Source: Luzula sylvatica (Eukaryota > Streptophyta > Magnoliopsida > Poales > Juncaceae). From it: DNA of 64,000 bases. Numbering within the stretch: position 1 is the first letter of the stretch; every line of letters starts with the position of its first letter. Of the stretch, positions 1 to 11,488 are shown piece by piece. The stretch is from NCBI GenBank assembly GCA_946800325.1, contig OX326960.1:39005842-39069841 (forward strand), written 5' to 3'. Under the pieces are notes generated by a model, which worked only from the letters and a program-made list of their open reading frames with translations, had not been told where the DNA came from and searched no databases. The position numbers were made by a program, and so were the translations under genes.

Positions 1-3000
1 TCTGATACTGAGGTTTCCAGTTCGGATTCTGGGTCGAGTGGGTCTGAATCTGACTCGGCAATGGAGTCTGATGAAAAGGAACTCCAGTTGTCTCCGCAGG
101 AGGAGCCCTGTGCCGGCCTGTACCAGGTTAATAACGAGACTTGCACTCTGCCTGATGAGATGTTTGATTTGAATGATTTGTCCGAGATTTTATCAGTCGA
201 TACATGGAATAACTGCCTTTCTGAAGAAGAAAGATTTGGTCTTTCGAGTTTTCTTCCCGACTTGGATAAAGAGACTTTTGCTCACACATTGTCTGATCTA
301 TTCGCAGGTATGTAACAATTACTTTGATCTTTGTTTGCCAATTTGTTCACTACTTGTGTTACGCAAAACTTTAACTATCTTGAATTTTTTTTAACTAATT
401 TGTATATTTATTTCAGGCAAAAATTTCCATTTTGGGAGCCCAATGAGTACATTGTTTACCCAATTAAAAGGGGGTTTGTGCGATCCAGATATTGTACTGT
501 ACCGACGCGGCTCGAGATTCTTACAGAGGAGAAAATACTATCTTGATCTCCAAAATTACCACAATTCTTTTCTCGGTAATTTAATCGAAATTAATGAGGC
601 ATGGCAAAATTGCAAGGGTTATAACATGCAAGAAAGACTCGAGCTCTTGAATACTCTAAGGACTAAAATATCTTTGGGTTATCATGAAAATGAAGAGGGA
701 GAATCTGAATTTGAGTCCGAAACAGATTCAGAAAATTTGAAAACCTATTCGAGAAAGAAAGGAAAGGTCAAATTCGAAAAAGATGTAAAATCTGAGCCGG
801 TGAAAATAAAGGAGAAAGTACCGCGGTACGATAATTATACCGGTACGGTTCCGAATAATTATCGTACTAAAAAATCAAACCCTAATCAGGCCGTTACAGA
901 TGCTTCTTATGAACACGATATTATTTCCAAAAAGGGAAAGCTTGTAGAAAAGCCAGATTTCAAAAATACCCCTCATTATGATAAGCCTATGCAAGCATTA
1001 CCAATTGAGCGACCTGTTAAATTATATTCGAAAAATTCATACAAAAATTCATCGAATCAAGTTAAGCAAGAAGTCAATTTGCCAATTAAAAGGGAGTATA
1101 ATGAAATTTCGAGAGAAATAGAGCCTTTTAAAGGGAAGAAAAAGAGCAAATTAATCGAGTCTACCACGAATCAAGAGGTTCAATTGGTTAAACGGGTTTA
1201 TATACCCGTTTCCAGTAATAACGTCAAGTTGCCTCCGGTTGAAAGCTACACACTGGAGAGGAAGCATAAACCTGTACCGGATCCTCCAGTTAACTTTGAT
1301 GCAAAACCCCGTGCAAATAAAACGAAGGAAATTAATTTGGGTTCAAGTGTGACGGTAGCAAATAATGAGGCGCGGCCTTTTCGCAAATCTGGCTACGAGG
1401 ACTATACTGACAACTCGGTACCACCTGTACCTCCTATCACTTCCTGTGCCACCAAAAAATCAAGAGGAAAGAATATTAACAACAATAGTATTAATAATAA
1501 TAATAATAATAATAACTCGGTCCAAATGGAAAAGCGGGTTGACCCGTTTGACTCGAAACTGGGTCTGGATCCAAACCCAATTCCTGAAGAGACCTACAAG
1601 GCAAAAAAGAAAGTTAAGAGAAAGCTCGACCAGGTACAGGAACCGGTACCAGAACCCGTTTTGTTAGAAACGATCGTACCTGAACCCATACCGGTACCAG
1701 AACCAGAGAAACCAGTAAAGAAACAATACACATTAATCACTCCCACGATTCATACAGGTTTCTCCTTCTCCATTATCCACCTCTTATCAGCCATTCGCAA
1801 AGCCATGATTTCTCCTCTCGAAGAAGATAACACCGGTACCAAATCGAGAAAAGAAAAAGAGACCAGCTCGCCATCGTTAACGGTCCAGGAAATCGTGAAC
1901 CGGATCAAGAAAAACCCAGGCGACCCGTTTATCCTCGAAACCCAAGAACCACTTCAAGATCTGGTACGAGGTGTGCTGAGAATTTTCGCTTCCAAAACCG
2001 CCCCTCTGGGCGCCAAGGGATGGAAACAACTGGTTTGCTACGAGAGAGCCAACAAGACCTGGACGTGGATCGGCCCCATTAACCCGGTAAGCACCGAAGC
2101 CGACCCGATAGAGGAGGAAGAAGAAGAAACCTCCTCCGACACGTGGGCCATCCCTCATAAAATGCTGGTGAAACTGGTAGACGCATTTGCCAACTGGTTG
2201 AAAAGCGGTCAAGAGACTCTTCAACAAATCGGGTCTCTCCCTGCCCCGCCAGCCTCGATCCTCTCCAATTACGACGAAAAGGAGAGGTTCAAGGACTTGC
2301 GTGCACAGAAGAGTCTAAACACGATCACCGCAACCTCTGACGAGGTGAAAGACTACTTTCGAAAAGAGGAAGCGTTGCGCTACTCCATTCCAGACAGAGC
2401 CTTTTCTTACACCGCGTACGATGGCAAAAAGACGATTGTAGCCCCGCTGAGAAGAGGTGGAGGGAAACCCACGTCCAAAGCGCGGGACCATTTCATGTTG
2501 AAGCCTAACAGGCCGCCACATGTCACGATCCTGTGTCTCGTCAGAGACGCTACTGCGAGATTACCCGGCAGCATCGGAACCCGTGCGGACGTTTGCACTC
2601 TGTTGAGAGACTCGCAGTATATAGTTGAGGACGTGTCTGACGCGCAGGTGAATCAGGTTGTGAGCGGGGCGTTAGATAGGTTGCATTACGAGAGGGACCC
2701 GTGTGTCCAGTTTGACGGAGAGAGAAAGTTGTGGGTTTATTTGCATAGGGAGAGAGAGGAAGAGGATTTCGAGGATGATGGTACTTCCAGTACTAAGAAG
2801 TGGAAACGGCCGAGGAAGGATGATAACGGGTCGGGTTTGGATATGGATGGGAATCCGGATCCGGATTTGTATGACAGGGTAGAGGAGAAGTTTGATGTGA
2901 CCCCTAAGAAAGTTGCTACGATCGGTACGGTTAGTACTGGTAGCGGTACCGGTACTGATAATGCCAGTGTTATTACCATTCCAGTTGGTGCTAAGAGTAT

Positions 3001-3331
3001 GAAAACCAATACCAATACCAGTACCAATACCCCCCGTGTTAGTTTGGTTTCGGTTGGTACGAGTGCCGGTACGGCTCGGACTGGAATGGGGACAGTTGGT
3101 ACCGGTACATCAGTGGGTACCAGTTCTGTGGTTGGCACTGGTACGAGTACAGTGGGTACGAGTGTGAGTACGGTCGGTAGCGGTACGGGTAGAGTTGGTT
3201 TGAGTGGTACGGTCGGTACGAGTTTGGGAGGTGCAGTGAAGATGGTGTGTCATGAGAATTCGACAAACGATGATTTTGATGACGAGGAGTATGGGAGGGG
3301 GGAAAGACTTTTCGGTGCCATTTTATTATGA
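1..3331 (+). CDS. NFRKB-like protein, INO80-associated family (3' part; 5' end outside window)
   Basis: Two exons are visible: 1-307 (open from the window edge, so the true start lies upstream) and 417-3331, joined by a GT-AG intron at 308-416. Joining them gives the family sequence SDLFAGKNFHFGSP without a break. Seen: a DEUBAD-like N-terminal segment (LSEILSVDTWNNCLSEEERF at about nt 178-237), a long charged linker with a poly-Asn run, then the strongly conserved NFRKB core from about nt 1730 to 2780 (VQEIVNRI, QEPLQDLVRGVL, HKMLVKLVDAFANWLKSGQE, RYSIPDRAFSYTAYDGKK, GTRADVCTLLRDSQYIVEDV). The C-terminus is a low-complexity Gly/Thr/Ser/Val tail. Known of the family: nuclear protein associated with the INO80 chromatin remodeller. 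The residue match to plant homologues is extensive; the INO80 role is inferred from family. A poly(A) signal candidate AATAAA lies at 3432. Confidence 0.93.
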
Positions 3332-3874
3332 TCGATGGGTTTGTTTATTAGGGGTATTTTGGTCATTTTGCCTGGATTGGTATTTGTTATTCGAGTTGGA
3401 GGTTGGAGGAGTATGGTTAGTGCGATGGAGAAATAAAATATTTTGTGTTTTTTTCTTCTTTTTTGTGGAGATTTGGTTTATTGGATGTGATGATGTCACT
3501 TGTAGAAATATATGTTTTTGCTTTTAGAAGCTTTGTACATAATTCACTCGTGCTAGAAATATATTTTTATCTTTCTTGTTAATTAAATTTGAAGTAATTT
3601 CGAATTTTGAACACTAATCAAACATACAACATCAATATATTCTCAAGAAAAATAGAATTCAAGTTTTGTCAGTATGTGTAAATATACTACATAAATATTC
3701 TCAAAAGAAAAAATAATAATATAGCACCCAAAAAAACAAATGAAAAAATAAAGAGCACGAATATAAACAAACTTAACAAACCCTCTAAAATAGTCTAACA
3801 AATATTAAACCATCACATATATATCTCTTCACTCTTCTGTACATTCTTTCTTCATATGACGCGTAATAATCAAA

Positions 3875-6800
3875 TTATAAAGCGGTGAGAGGAACCCTCG
3901 AACCCCTCATGGATTGAGATGGAGATTCGTAATTGGACCCTGAAATATGTTTTGCGTCACCATTAACTTGCTTCGAATTTGATTTACCATCCCAAAACGA
4001 CTGAATTAACTCGTCAAAATCAGGCGTTCTTAATTCCTCTATATATTCTGCAGTTGGTAAATTAATCTCCCTTTTTCGCGGCGTAGAACACGAGGGCTCA
4101 TCGACCTAGTAAAAAAAAATGAAAATTTGTACTTGTAAGTAATTGAAGTAAATTAAGTGGGGTAAAGTACAAATGTGAACTTACCAAATAATCTTCTTCG
4201 AGACATTGTCCTGCGTTTTCGGTGATTTGAACGACTTTAACATAGTGGCCGCTTCGTAATTCCATTATATTTTCGTGACATGGTGCTAGTATTACATTCA
4301 TGTTCTCGCATGCATCATGATCCAATTTCAACGAACCTTGACAAAAACAAGTAATTACAATTATTCTCTTAAAATAAAAAATAATAATAATAATAATAAT
4401 AATATAAAAATAAAAAGATTAAATATGTGTCTTACTATCAATAGATGAAATAAGTTCATTATTTGCGATACCAACATCTTCGAGTGTTCTTGTAGCCGCA
4501 GAAGATAATTTATTGCGTACCAATTTGTTCGCCTCCATCCCTCTCCTACAAATCATCAATTAATTTCTCATTTTAGTTTAATTTTAGCACATAATATATA
4601 AAAAGAATATGAAATTATTTATTACCGAACAATAGAATCGACCGAATCGACATTTCCTTTGCCGAGACTAAGTAAAGAATCATGGGCATTTTTCCATTGC
4701 TCCGCTCCCATGCTCGTTTTCTCCTTGCTAAAAAATTAGAAAATTAATTAATAAAACAAATATAATTTAATATTAACTGAACGACGTGAATAATTATATC
4801 ACATCGTACCATTCTTGGAAACCATGATACAAAGAATCTCGGCCCGATTCGATAGAACAAGTATCCTCTTCATAATTCTTCTCGGCTTGCTCCATGTAAA
4901 TCTCCCATTCTTGTTTCGTTAACGAAGTGAAATTGCGCGCGGTTGCAATTTCTTTCTTTAGATTTCCTGTTCTGTCTGCCGCACTGGTACGGAGCCCATC
5001 TATCGCATCTTGTACCTACAAAAAAAATTGAAAACAATTATATTAAATAATGTGTATGGGTTTTTTTTTTTTGCAAATTTCATTGTTTATATTACGTACC
5101 AATTGTTTTTTTCTAGCACTTGAACTCGCAAGCATTTCAGCTACTTTCTCTAACAATTGCTTCTCTTCATTCGCAGCACACTCCTAAATATTAAATTAAA
5201 TTAAATAAGGTACAAATTTATTAATTAATGATGATTAATGGATTATTAATATGACCTCGAATTTCTTCTCGAGTTCGAGGAGTTGGGTATTTTGAACGGT
5301 TTGAGATTCTTCCAAAATGCCGCTGAGATTCGATGCATGAGTATCTAATGAATCGAAGAAATTCGAAGTAATACTCGAAATTCCTCTCGTTGCCTCCACA
5401 GCTCTATGATACCCCTGTTAATTAATTATAATAATTTCATATAAATTCATGAATTGTTATGAATTATTTTAGTGAAAATAAATGTACAAACCTCGCGTTG
5501 TTTTTGTGCAAATTGAGCGAGTTTATCTTCTTGATTAGAAAGACTTGTTTCGAGCTCGTTAAGTAATTGATCTGCCTCCGTTGCAATCCCTTTAAAACAC
5601 TGAAAAAATCGCCAAAATTCGAGATTAAAAAAATAATAATAAAAATGAAAGTACTTGTATATGACCGACCAATTTAAAAATAAGTAGATGTAATTGTATG
5701 TACATTTTCAAGAGATGTAGAATGAGATTTGACTTGCGAATTCAAATTCTCAAAAGTGGATCTAGAATTCTTTTCAATTTCACTTGCCAAATCATCCAGT
5801 GATCCGATTCCAGTACCGTACATTTGTTTCAATTTTCCAACCCTCTCTCTCAATCCATCAGTAGCCTATGAATAAACAAATTAATTCGAAATTTAAAATT
5901 TGAATTTTGAATTTTGAAATTTTGAGAGAAAATTGAGTGTTTGCCTCGGATTTGGAAGAAACAAAGGATTTCATATCGGATTCGAGTTCTTGAAGTTGAG
6001 ATTCTTGTTGCAAAACAGAATTAGAAACGGTTTTGTGCAATAAATCGAGTTGCTCTGTTAATTCTGTTTGGAATTGTTGAACTAATACTTTGTTCCCTTC
6101 TTCTACTTTATCTTTCCTCTCTGTTAAAACAAAATCAATAAAATTTCAATTTTCCCAATATATTTTTTAAAACAATTTTACAGAAAATTTATAAAGTTAT
6201 GTGCTTTAAATAATGACGTTATGTGAAAAAAAAAAAAAAAACATTTTAAAACAGCATTATTTATATATTATTTGTACTAGAAAAAGAGCCAACACTTCTT
6301 TTAAAACTTCCAAAAGCTAGTAAGGTTTTACAGATCAGGGGCATTTTCATAAATAAGAGAAAGTATAAGGGGATTTTGAGAAAATACAAGGGCATTTCCA
6401 TATTATTATCATTAATAACTTACCTATTTTGGAAAAGAGACCAGAAATATCCGAGGCCGCTTTTTCGAGTTCGTTCCTTAATTGATATGCACGCTCAACA
6501 AGAGCTTTTTCTGCAAAATTAAACCGAACATGAGTATTTTGACAGAAATGCCCTTGAAATATTTCGAAATTGGTTTGAAAACTTGGGTGCGAACCTGATT
6601 TGAGAAGATTGGAGATTAAAAATTCCTTTTCTTTTATGGTAGATTTGGCTTGTTTGTATCTCTCTTCTAAATCATTTAATGCTTCCTTCGTATCCCCCAA
6701 TTCTTTTTGAGTTTTTTCGAGTTTTTCACCCAATTCTTCGCTTAATTTCTGTTGAGAATCATAGAGGTCTTGAATTCCTACAAATTTCTGTTTAAAAGTA

Positions 6801-8810
6801 AAATGTTAGTAAAATGAATTATGTAAAAATATAAAGTGAATGATAGCGAGTAGTTAATAAAAAATATTATCATTAATACCTTGTCTTTGGTGTCCATTTC
6901 AAGTTCTAATCGCTCTATTTTCTCTGTCATCGCCTTTTTCTCTGCTTCTTCCAGTAGGTACCGATCTTTTGGTATGTAAATTCCATTCTTTTCTCTTGCC
7001 GCAAATACCTCTGTAGAGAGAGAGAAATTATATGTGATAAATTTCCCTAATACTTTTGTTTATTAAAAAGAAATTGAAGAATAAAATACCTTGTTTAAGG
7101 CGATCAATTTCAGAGTATAAATCCTTAATCATGGCTGATTTCATCATCTTTTGATTGACCTAAATCAACAACAACAAAAATCCAAAATTTAAAAATTCAA
7201 ACGTAGTCAAAATGCAAATTTAAAAAATAATAACTAACCTCAGGTTTATTCTTGATATTCTTGGCACGATGTGCATAATCCAAAGTGCTCAAAGTCTCTT
7301 CCAAACACAAAATAGACGAAGAAATAGTCGCGATAATACAAGTCTTTGTTTTCCCTCCTAACGAATCTCTCAATAACCTCGTCAATTTACTATCCCTAAT
7401 AAACTCACAAAACAAATTCAAAATTAAATCACAAAAATATCACCATAAATTTTAATATATACCTATAAGGAACATGACCAGAATGTTCGACCAAAGCATT
7501 AATCACTCTACCAAGAGTGAGCAAACTTTTATTAATCTCCCCCGCTTCTCTCGCTCTCCCCTATAATAGGGGCATTTTAGTAATTTAATCATAAATTACG
7601 GGTTTTTTTTTACGAACTTACGTCTCTGGCGCCAGATCTAGATATATTTTCGGACCCGGCGAGATCGACGAGATTAAGTTTTCCAATCTTAATCATTTCC
7701 TCTCCATCATGAGTAACTTCTTTAATATGAATCGTGATGCTAAAAATCGAATGGCTCCTACTACTCTGTTTATTCAAGAGAGTCTCTGCGGTTCGTCTTT
7801 TTGCAGAACCCTTATCCAAAATTTTATAAATTTCGGCCGCGGTGTAAACAATTTCCTCTTCTAGTCCTCTGACGAAAACGCCACCTTTACCATCCTCCAT
7901 TAACGCGATGGGCTTTTTCGTCTTTTCGTCTTGGGTAGGTGGGAGTTTGTAATTGTTGGTTTCTTCGGGGGCAAGTAAGTCGGTTATTTCTTCGTTGTAG
8001 AGCTCTAAAAAGGTGACTTTCATGCTGTATTCTGCGCATTGGGATTCTAGAACGTCGAATATTTGACGTACCGAACGAGGGATTACGCCTGCGTCGGTTG
8101 GGAGCTCACCGTTCTAGCGAGTAATTGCAAAATCATAGAATTTGTTTGTTAGCATTGTAAATTTGTGGAATTGTTTTGGGTTTTTTGTGGTGGTATGGTA
8201 CCTTGAGTTTGCGGCTTCCACCGCCTTCCATGGTATAGGTTTTGCCGGTACCGGTTTGGCCGTAGGCGAAAATGGTACAGTTGTATCCTTCGAGAACTTC
8301 ATTTACTATTGGAGATATTGAGTGATCGAATAAATCTTTTTGTCTTGATGCGGGTCCGAAAACCTAGTCGAATCGAATCGTTATTCAATTTCTTTTTTTA
8401 TTATGAAGAAAAGTTTTGTTTTGGATCTGTGGTACCTTGTCAAAAGCAAATGTTTTGTCGATCTGTTTATTTGCGATGATTTGAACCGCAGCGACTTCAC
8501 GCCTTCTTTCATTGCAAGATATTACAACGGGTGTATTGATCTTCACCTCTTCCTCGCTCAAAGGCCTGAAAAGATTCGAAAAGTTGAAGAAATTTTAAAA
8601 ATGGAGGTGAAAGAATGCGAAAAGATTGAAAGTTTGAGAGATTTGAAGGCATGATTACTTGCAACGCAGAATGACTTGCACATTGACTCCTTTTTCATAC
8701 TTCGTCGAAATCGAATTCCCATTCGGTTCGTTTGATCTGAAATCTCGATTTGATTTGTCGTTCGATTTTGGAGATGGAGACATTGCCCCTCTCCTCTGTG
8801 AACCATCCAT
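3875..8810 (-). CDS. kinesin-5 (BimC/KRP125-type) motor protein, complete
   Basis: Twenty exons join in frame to 1053 aa: complement(3875..4105, 4185..4336, 4436..4545, 4626..4727, 4810..5015, 5100..5183, 5256..5414, 5492..5599, 5704..5865, 5945..6120, 6424..6510, 6595..6787, 6880..7010, 7090..7159, 7239..7395, 7463..7560, 7622..8113, 8202..8363, 8436..8565, 8659..8810). The N-terminal motor domain carries P-loop GQTGTGKT (about 129-136), switch I SSRSHSIF, switch [21 protein letters not shown] (ending near 312) and the end motif [19 protein letters not shown] long coiled-coil stalk follows. The tail has a BimC box (STPRKR, Thr about 985), the CDK target of this family. Known role: homotetrameric plus-end motor that slides antiparallel microtubules in spindle and phragmoplast. 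All introns are GT-AG except the one at 5866-5944, which begins GC. The length fits the family. The start ATG gives [17 protein letters not shown], as expected for plant kinesin-5. Confidence 0.95.
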
Positions 8811-9480
8811 TTTTAAATATCACTCTAGCAAGGAAAAGGTTTTGAATTTGAATTGGAATCACATCTACTGAAAAATTCAAAGATCCAAGTTTGAGTTCAA
8901 AGTTCAGACTTCCAAAGCAACTCGAATCTGGGAAAAAGGAAAAACAAAGAATTCTTTTTTTGGGTGATTTATAAAACAAAAAATAATTAATAGATCAGTA
9001 GGATAAAAGACAAAAATGGTAGTTGCTCAAACATCAAAATGAGATCTTTCTTCAAAACCAAGCATCAAAATATCGAATCTGATGATTGATCCACAAAGTA
9101 ATCTAAAGAGATAGCCTATGATCTACTCAAATTACCATCCAATAATTCACACCCAACGAAAGAACTAGACAAAAATGAAGGCAGTTTGGTAGTTCAAACT
9201 TCAAAATCAAATCTTTTTTGCTCTCAAAAGCCACTAAATGCTCATTAAGGCCCCATGAACAGATCCCAAACCCAAAAACCAAAACTCATAAATGCTGGAA
9301 AAATGACGACAATGGCGAAAATGGGGAGGTAAAGAAATGATAGAGACATACCTCGGATACACAGGCGTAGAATGTAGATCGATGAAAGCCTGAAAAGGGA
9401 GCGCACAACGGTGACTTTAATAAGAAGAGAGAAGAGTGGTGTTCTTGTCTCTCTCAGTTCTGTAGTTCCTTTTTTTTTGC
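8811..9480 (-). promoter_or_regulatory. 5' UTR with probable leader intron and proximal promoter of the kinesin-5 gene
   Basis: On the minus strand a donor (CCGAG|GTATGT, intron from 9351 downward) pairs with a pyrimidine-rich acceptor (CCTTTTCCTTGCTAG, ending at 8825) to give a leader intron of about 527 bp in front of the ATG at 8810. The upstream noncoding exon would lie above 9352. Within it, CAACGGTGA at 9406-9414 resembles the MSA element (core AACGG) that drives G2/M expression of plant mitotic genes; a second match, TAACGGTCA, is at 10065-10073. The splice signals are seen; their use and the MSA role are inference. Confidence 0.5.
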
Positions 9481-10822
9481 TTTTGTTTTTCACTTTTTAG
9501 TAAAATAATAAAGTAAACTTTTGGTGAGAAAAGGACTAATTGTTTATTTGAAAATATCACTTTAATTTAATTGGGGCGGTAAAAATATATATCGAATTTG
9601 AAGTTTTAAACCGGGAAAAAATAAGTTAATGTCAAATACTAATGCATGATTCTATTTGGTACATTCACGTTTCCCTTTGAGTAGTGCCGTACACCCGTAT
9701 TCTCTTCAAAAATCTTGATTAGAAGATGATTTAACATCTTAAAAATTAACACATAAATACATTATTTAATATTTTAATTTATAATTTAATTATCTTAATT
9801 TATTAATTTATGAATGAGCATCCAATTAAAATATTAAATCAAAAATTAAGCTGTTAATTTTTAAGATGTTAAATCATATTTACGTCATCAAAATTCTTGA
9901 AGAATAGGTGAAATATGTCCCCACATTTTCTTTTCGTTTTTACCCCTCAAGTGAAATAAACTTTTTATTGTTTTGGTTTCGTTGCATCTAAGAAAACAAC
10001 ACTGATTGAGTATATGATTATCCACAAAATTTATAAAAATTAAAAAGTCGTCGGTATCCATTAATAACGGTCAGCCGATATTGAACGGTTTTTTAAATCA
10101 TATTGATTGACTTATTACAAACTACTACGCTCGACTAACCTAGCGATCGGTCGCACGAATTCAGAATTCCTTTGAAGAATGTAAAACACGAACACAGGTT
10201 TCACTTACGATTTACATTTTAAACTCAATCAATAATGACTAAGTTTTTCTCTCAGAAAAGGAAAAACGATATTTTAAATTATTTGAAGAGCGGTGAATGA
10301 GAGAGATGAAGTGAATATTTATAGAACTAGGTATATCCATTTCACATATTGTTATGTCCGTGAACAGGACCACATTCAAACTAGTCATTACGAGTGAATT
10401 AATTAAACTCACGAGGTTACATTCGTGAACTAAAGGTTTAGCTCACGAACAAAAGGAACCCAAAACTCGATGTCAAGTTTTGTTCCATTTTACATATATT
10501 TTCGTTATGACAGGCTCTTCTGTTCCTGAACGAAATCCACTCGAACAGACGAAATGTTTCGAATTAGACTTCGAGCTCCGCATGAAAGTTGTATATGATA
10601 TTCCTAGTTTTCCAAAAAATGGTAATTTACCGAATTTGGAGTTCGTACGTGGAAGTTATTGACAAAATACTAAATCATGGTCAAATTAGCCGTTGGACTT
10701 GAAATCATTAAAATTTGCAATGTTCCGTTCGTGAACGAAAGGTTCCATTCACGAACGAAAGTGTTGGGTCAAATTTCATTTGATTGTTTCAAAACAAAAC
10801 TGATATTATTAAAGATTCACAG
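9481..10822. other. intergenic DNA containing one foldback MITE-like repeat
   Basis: I find no gene here. Positions about 9697-9905 form an imperfect palindrome: GATTTAACATCTTAAAAATT on the left is answered by AATTTTTAAGATGTTAAATC on the right, with CTTGA/TCAAG type ends. Related palindromes occur near 47765-47975 and 51590-51815. The rest is AT-rich unique-looking sequence with short chance ORFs only. Confidence 0.5.
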
Positions 10823-11480
10823 TAGGGCTGCAACTTTAGCTCGTGGCTCGTGGCTCGCTCGAGCTCGACTCGATAATAATTCGATAATAGCTCGCTCGAT
10901 ATGAACTCGAAATTAAACGAGCCGAGCCGAGCTAGCTCGAAAGCTTATTGAGCCGAGCTTGAGCCAGACTCAGCTCGCTCGTATTAAGCTCGAAAAGAAT
11001 TTGAGCTCGATTTAAAAAATTAAATATTTTTATCATAATTAATTCATATTATATATATTGTTATAATTAGAAAATTTTATAAAGAAAAACTTTATTTCCT
11101 TAATAATTCCAAGTGAGATTACAACTTAGTCCTAAAAAAAATTAGCCAAGGAAGACAAATTAATAATTCCAAGTCCAAATCCTATTTTTTGTGTTTTGTG
11201 TTGTATATTGGATTTATTATTGTTATGTTTCAAGATATTATTTAGAATATTGTTTGTTTATTCGTAATTGTTACAATATTTTTAATAAAAATTCAAGTTT
11301 TTTTTTTAATTGAGCTACTGTTGAGCCGAGCCGAGCTAGCTCGAATTAGAACGAGCCGAGCTTGAGCTTGATTTTTTAGCTCGAATCATAATTCTAAACG
11401 AGCCGAGCCAGCTCGAGTAAGTTTCGAGCCGAGCTTGAGCTTGGCACAGCTCGCTCGAGCTCGGCTCGTTTGCAGCCCTA
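10823..11480. mobile_element. non-autonomous hAT element, 658 bp
   Basis: Ends are TAGGGCTGCAAC on the left and GTTTGCAGCCCTA on the right, an inverted repeat that continues as GAGCCGAGC/GCTCGGCTC-rich subterminal blocks. The element is flanked by perfect 8 bp direct repeats ATTCACAG (10815-10822 and 11481-11488). An 8 bp target duplication with TAGGG-type ends is the signature of the hAT superfamily. The middle is AT-rich and has no transposase. Multiple GCTCG/CGAGC copies in both orientations near each end look like subterminal transposase-binding repeats (inference). Confidence 0.9.
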
Positions 11481-11488
11481 ATTCACAG

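Noticed and set aside
2737..3266. Long minus-strand ORFs opposite the NFRKB-like gene
   Set aside because: They are shadows of the Gly/Thr/Val repeat tail on the plus strand and show only low-complexity Val/Pro/Thr or Tyr/Gln strings.
6121..6423. The 303 bp kinesin intron as a missing exon or insertion
   Set aside because: Splicing 6424 to 6120 keeps the family sequence [12 protein letters not shown], so it is a normal if longer intron.
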